Part shown: positions 61,195 to 64,000 of the stretch, piece after piece
How positions within the stretch are numbered: the stretch's first letter is position 1
Layout: each line of letters opens with the position of its first letter
From: Actinomycetospora termitidis
GTDB lineage: Bacteria; Actinomycetota; Actinomycetes; Mycobacteriales; Pseudonocardiaceae
Reading direction: 5' to 3'
Length of the DNA: 64,000 nucleotides
Assembly: GCF_030286555.1 (NCBI RefSeq)
Contig: NZ_JASVWF010000002.1
Location: 186,001 to 250,000, forward strand
Translations under genes and position numbers: made by a program
The notes under the pieces: generated by a model
What the model was told of the DNA's origin: nothing
Database searches by the model: none
Seen by the model: the letters and a program-made list of their open reading frames with translations, nothing else

Positions 61195-61749
61195 TCAGGC
61201 GCGGGTACCCGTGAGGTCGGCGTAGACGATGACGTTGTCTACGTAGGAGCGCGCGGTTCGGTCGAGCGCGCCTCCGCAGGTGATCAGGCGCAGCTGTGGA
61301 TTGGGGGTGTCGGAGTACACCTTCGCGGTGGGGAAGGCGTCCTTCGGCGCGCGGGTGACTTCGCGGATGGTGAAGGTCGCGGTCGTGCCATCGGTCTTGG
61401 CGACGTCGACCTCGTCTCCGGCTTTGACCTGAGCGAGGCGGGAGAACACTCCTTCCTGGCCGCCGCCGTTGATGTGGCCGAGAACGACGGCGGGCCCGGG
61501 GTCGCCCGGGGCGGGGCCGTTGACGTACAGCCCGGCCTGCATCGGTGTGCTCAGCGGCGGGGTGGCGACGGTGCGGTCCTCGTTGAGCCCGAGCGGGATG
61601 AGGGAGGATTGGACACCGATCGACGGGATCGTGATCGACAGTCCGCGCTCGACGGCCGCGGCTGCGCCTCCTGGTTGCTCACCACTGCCGCATGCAGCGG
61701 TGAGGGTGCACAGGAGCAGGCCGGCGAGCAGCGCGGCGGTTCGCTTCAC
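61195..61749 (-). CDS. class F sortase, lipoprotein-type
   Basis: The GTG at 61749 overlaps the stop of the gene before it. The 184 residues start VKRTAALLAGLLLCTLTAAC, a signal with a lipobox ending at C20. The sortase domain follows: ITIPSIGVQSSLIPLG, the histidine in VVLGHINGGGQEGVFSRLAQ (H92), the cysteine in LRLITCGG (C158) and the arginine in TARSYVDNVIVYADL (R167). Class F sortases are common in actinobacteria and their substrates are poorly known. The coupled secreted protein upstream is an obvious candidate partner. Confidence 0.92.
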   Translation of the reverse strand: MKRTAALLAGLLLCTLTAACGSGEQPGGAAAAVERGLSITIPSIGVQSSLIPLGLNEDRTVATPPLSTPMQAGLYVNGPAPGDPGPAVVLGHINGGGQEGVFSRLAQVKAGDEVDVAKTDGTTATFTIREVTRAPKDAFPTAKVYSDTPNPQLRLITCGGALDRTARSYVDNVIVYADLTGTRA

Positions 61750-62528
61750 AGGGCCGAGCCGGTGTCGGCCGAGCCCTCGGGGACGACGGTGACCTGGTCG
61801 CCGGAGGTGTCGGCATCGCTGTCGTCGTCGTCGGTGTGGTCGACGGTGACGTCGTGGTCGACGTCGGGGTCCTCGGAGGGCTCGCCGAAGAAGTCCTCGC
61901 ACGCGTAGCCGTCGTGGTCGGCATCGAGGCGGTACGGATCGGAGCGGTCGGCATCGAGCACGGCCTGGGCGGCGGGGCGAGAGACGAAGTCGCGGCAGTT
62001 CAGGTCCGGTCCCGCGGGCTTCCCCGGGCCGCCCGGCCGGTTGCCGCCTCCGTTGTCGGGCTTGGCGGGGGACGGCGGGGTCTTCGGCGGGTCGGTGACC
62101 TCGACCGGTGTCTTGGGCGGGTTGGTGCCGTCGCAGTCGAGGCCGGCCTTCACCGCCGCGTCCACGGCCTGGGAGAGGTTCATCGCGGCGCCCTTGCGAG
62201 TGGAGTCGGCCGCGGCCTCGGCCGTCATGGCCTGGTTGTGGGCGGCACGCGCAGCGGTCAACTTCGTCTGCAGATCGGCGTCGTTCGGTGCGGCGTTCGC
62301 CGCCGACTCGGCCTCGGTCACCGCCGACGATGCGTTGGTGAGCTTGGTCTTGGCGTCGTCGTAGGCGGCTTCAGCGGTGGTCTTGGCCTTCTTCGCGGTG
62401 GCCACCGCCACACACTTCGGGTCGCTGCTGTCCTGCGCGGAAGCACTCCCGGCGCTGAGCAGGAGCCCAGCGGCCATCACCGCTGCGCCGAGGCCGGCGA
62501 CCAGCCGACGGTGCACGAGAACCGACAA
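61746..62528 (-). CDS. secreted protein with excalibur calcium-binding domain
   Basis: I choose the TTG at 62528 because GGGGGAAATC stands before it; a GTG at 62516 is possible. The 260 residues have a signal peptide ending in SAGSASA. A helical Ala/Lys-rich segment of about 90 residues is flanked by two cysteines, followed by a proline-rich linker. The excalibur domain is NCRDFVSRPAAQAVLDADRS then DPYRLDADHDGYACEDF, with the DxDxDGxxCE calcium pattern. An Asp-rich tail ends in EGSADTGSAL. The short SADTG resembles a sortase sorting motif, but no membrane segment follows. Confidence 0.85.
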   Translation of the reverse strand: MSVLVHRRLVAGLGAAVMAAGLLLSAGSASAQDSSDPKCVAVATAKKAKTTAEAAYDDAKTKLTNASSAVTEAESAANAAPNDADLQTKLTAARAAHNQAMTAEAAADSTRKGAAMNLSQAVDAAVKAGLDCDGTNPPKTPVEVTDPPKTPPSPAKPDNGGGNRPGGPGKPAGPDLNCRDFVSRPAAQAVLDADRSDPYRLDADHDGYACEDFFGEPSEDPDVDHDVTVDHTDDDDSDADTSGDQVTVVPEGSADTGSAL

Positions 62529-62747
62529 GATTTCCCCCAGGGTCAGACAGCGACTGATCACCACCTCGACCGGAAGAGCCTCATCGTTACATCGCGCAGA
62601 CCTTTCCGTCATCGACACGTGATTCGACGGAATCGACACGGAGACACGTGCAGGTCCGCGCGTGCCGCTGGTCCGGACGGGTCATCGGGGTAACGAGCAA
62701 CGAGATCTCGGCGACGCTCCCGGCAGGCAGCTCGTCGGGAGGTCTCG

Positions 62748-64000
62748 GTGTCGTTCTACCTGCGCAAGAGCATCGGTCTCGGGCCGATGAAGGTGTCGCT
62801 GTCGTCCCGCGGCATCGGCGCGTCGGTCGGAGTACCGGGGTTGCGGGTGGGCGCCGGCCCACGAGGTGCTTACGTGTCGCTCGCCGGCGGAGCCGTCACG
62901 TACCGGGCGGCCGCTCGACGAACCAGAAGTGCGACCTCGGCAGCGTCGCCGTTCTCGAGCCCGCCTGCGCCACCGTCGCTGCTGCGGCCGAGTGACGTGG
63001 TCCTGTCGGACGTGACGGGTGCGACGACCTCGGAGATGTCGCAGACCGACGCCAGTGACCTCGTGCGCCAGCTCAACGACGCGGCCGGTTCGCCCCTCTG
63101 GTGGCCCTGGGTGCTCGTCGCGAGCCTCGTCAGCTGCGTGCTCATGCCGTTCCTGCTGCTCGTCGGGCTGCCGCTGACCCTGTGGGTCGCCTGGAAGGAC
63201 ACGATCCGGCGCACCGTCGTCGTGTTCTACGACGTCCAGGACCAGGAAGCGCGGCACTACCAGCACCTCGTCGACTCCTTCACCGAAGCCGGACGGAGTC
63301 GCATGGCCTGGCACGTGGTCGCGGCCGGCGCCGTCACCACCACCTACCAGCACAAGGTCAACGCCGGCGCGTCGGCGGTGGTGGACCGGCTCGCGGTGAG
63401 CCGCACGATCGACGGTCCCCGGCATCTGCGGGCCAACATCGCCGTGCCCACGCTCAGTACCTCACGGCGATCGCTGCATTTCCTGCCCGACCGCATCCTC
63501 GTCCGTGACGGTCGTCGGTACGCGGACGTGCCCTACGTGAATCTGCGCGTCGATCACCGCCTTCAGCGCTTCATCGAGTCCGGCGCCGTACCGTCCGACG
63601 GTCGCGTCGTCGACTACACGTGGCGCTTCGTGAACAAGTCCGGCGGTCCGGATCGACGCTTCAAGGACAACCGGCAGCTCCCGGTCCTCGAGTACGGCCG
63701 ACTGACGCTCGACTCTCCGAACGGCTACAGCGCTGTGCTGGACTTCTCCACACCGGCTGCCGGCGGAGCACTGCACGACGGGCTCGTGGAGATGGCGGCC
63801 CCGAGGGTGATGCCAACACAGCTACGTCCCACCCGGGCCGCGCCGCCACCCAGGCAGCCTGTACCGCCGCGTCCCGCATGGGCTCCGATCGGCCGGCCCG
63901 CGCCCGCGCCTTCGACCCCGTCTTCGTCGGGGAGGCATCGGGGTGCCGGGGAGTCCGTCGACCTCGACGCGGTGCTCGCGCAGCACCGCCGGCCGGTGCT
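62748..64000 (+). CDS. DUF4236-domain membrane protein (partial, runs off the end)
   Basis: The GTG at 62748, with GGGAGG five bases ahead, opens a frame that stays open to the window end (417 codons). The first 50 residues (VSFYLRKSIGLGPMKVSLSS, RGIGASVGVPGLRVGAGPRG) are the DUF4236 beta-repeat pattern (F.RKS..LGP....LS..G...S.G..G...). A Ser/Pro linker follows, then a double hydrophobic stretch (WWPWVLVASLVSCVLMPFLL, LVGLPLTLWVAW). A soluble part comes next with VVFYDVQDQEARHYQHLVDS and LHFLPDRILVRDGRRYADVP, ending in a proline-rich region. Its function is unknown. DUF4236 proteins occur in bacteria and phages. Confidence 0.88.
   Translation, partial: MSFYLRKSIGLGPMKVSLSSRGIGASVGVPGLRVGAGPRGAYVSLAGGAVTYRAAARRTRSATSAASPFSSPPAPPSLLRPSDVVLSDVTGATTSEMSQTDASDLVRQLNDAAGSPLWWPWVLVASLVSCVLMPFLLLVGLPLTLWVAWKDTIRRTVVVFYDVQDQEARHYQHLVDSFTEAGRSRMAWHVVAAGAVTTTYQHKVNAGASAVVDRLAVSRTIDGPRHLRANIAVPTLSTSRRSLHFLPDRILVRDGRRYADVPYVNLRVDHRLQRFIESGAVPSDGRVVDYTWRFVNKSGGPDRRFKDNRQLPVLEYGRLTLDSPNGYSAVLDFSTPAAGGALHDGLVEMAAPRVMPTQLRPTRAAPPPRQPVPPRPAWAPIGRPAPAPSTPSSSGRHRGAGESVDLDAVLAQHRRPV

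Overview
The window is very GC-rich, dense and rich in GTG starts, with many 4-base ATGA/GTGA overlaps between genes. Mycofactocin-coupled short-chain dehydrogenases (SDRs), a mycothione-reductase remnant, a class F sortase and PucR, GntR-FCD and GlxA-type regulators point to a mycolate-less or mycolic actinobacterium, most probably Pseudonocardiaceae (inference). No rRNA, tRNA, CRISPR array, integrase or transposase was recognised. The whole stretch reads as an accessory catabolic island.

Left part (1-11,700). The edge holds gene remains: an alpha/beta-hydrolase tail and fragments of a disulfide reductase and an alcohol dehydrogenase. A minus-strand flavin operon follows: DJ-1/PfpI protein, LLM monooxygenase, broken flavin reductase, intact flavin reductase, and a RibBA-like protein with damaged active sites. 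It diverges from an FMN alpha-hydroxy-acid oxidase and a GntR regulator, across a region carrying three copies of a 10-base repeat. Then come a broken FAH-family gene, an NmrA-like protein, an epoxide hydrolase, a carboxymuconolactone decarboxylase-like protein, a PPOX-fold protein and a GlxA-type regulator.

11,900-20,140. An amino-acid permease, PucR regulator, FAD amine oxidase, cupin and methylmalonate-semialdehyde dehydrogenase look like uptake and oxidation of an amine or beta-amino acid to an acyl-CoA. A frameshifted SMP-30 gene lies beyond a terminator hairpin.

20,200-39,170. This is a large acyl-CoA degradation cluster. It has SDRs, a KstD/fumarate-reductase-like flavoprotein, a zinc alcohol dehydrogenase, an MHS transporter, enoyl-CoA hydratase, an APH-type kinase, three acyl-CoA dehydrogenases, a DUF35 plus thiolase/aldolase pair, a TetR regulator, SnoaL-like proteins, nitroreductase, EthD and an acyl-CoA ligase. 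A palindrome related to TGAACTnAGTTCA lies at four promoter regions, including that of the TetR gene. The APH kinase plus an ACAD10/11-like dehydrogenase suggests catabolism of a 4-hydroxyacyl-CoA through a phosphorylated intermediate.

39,220-47,480. A cobalt-type nitrile hydratase operon: amidase, beta, alpha, activator, AtzG-like small protein, second amidase, ArsR, and an SRPBCC domain fused to an AmiC-like amide-binding domain without a signal peptide. A NiCoT cobalt transporter is divergent. Together they would take nitriles to amides to acids, with amide sensing inside the cell.

47,500-51,550. Small unrelated units: a possibly leaderless small protein, a DHFR/RibD-C protein, a membrane beta-propeller protein, and an SDR/TetR pair sharing two operators.

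51,700-60,840. A second catabolic operon: LimB-like LLM monooxygenase, MHS transporter, two mycofactocin-type SDRs (carveol dehydrogenase family), CaiB-type CoA transferase, two acyl-CoA dehydrogenases and enoyl-CoA hydratase, with a divergent GntR regulator. It fits a cyclic terpenoid-like alcohol or ketone.

Right edge (61,190-64,000). An excalibur-domain secreted protein is translationally coupled to a lipoprotein-type class F sortase. A DUF4236 membrane protein runs off the end.
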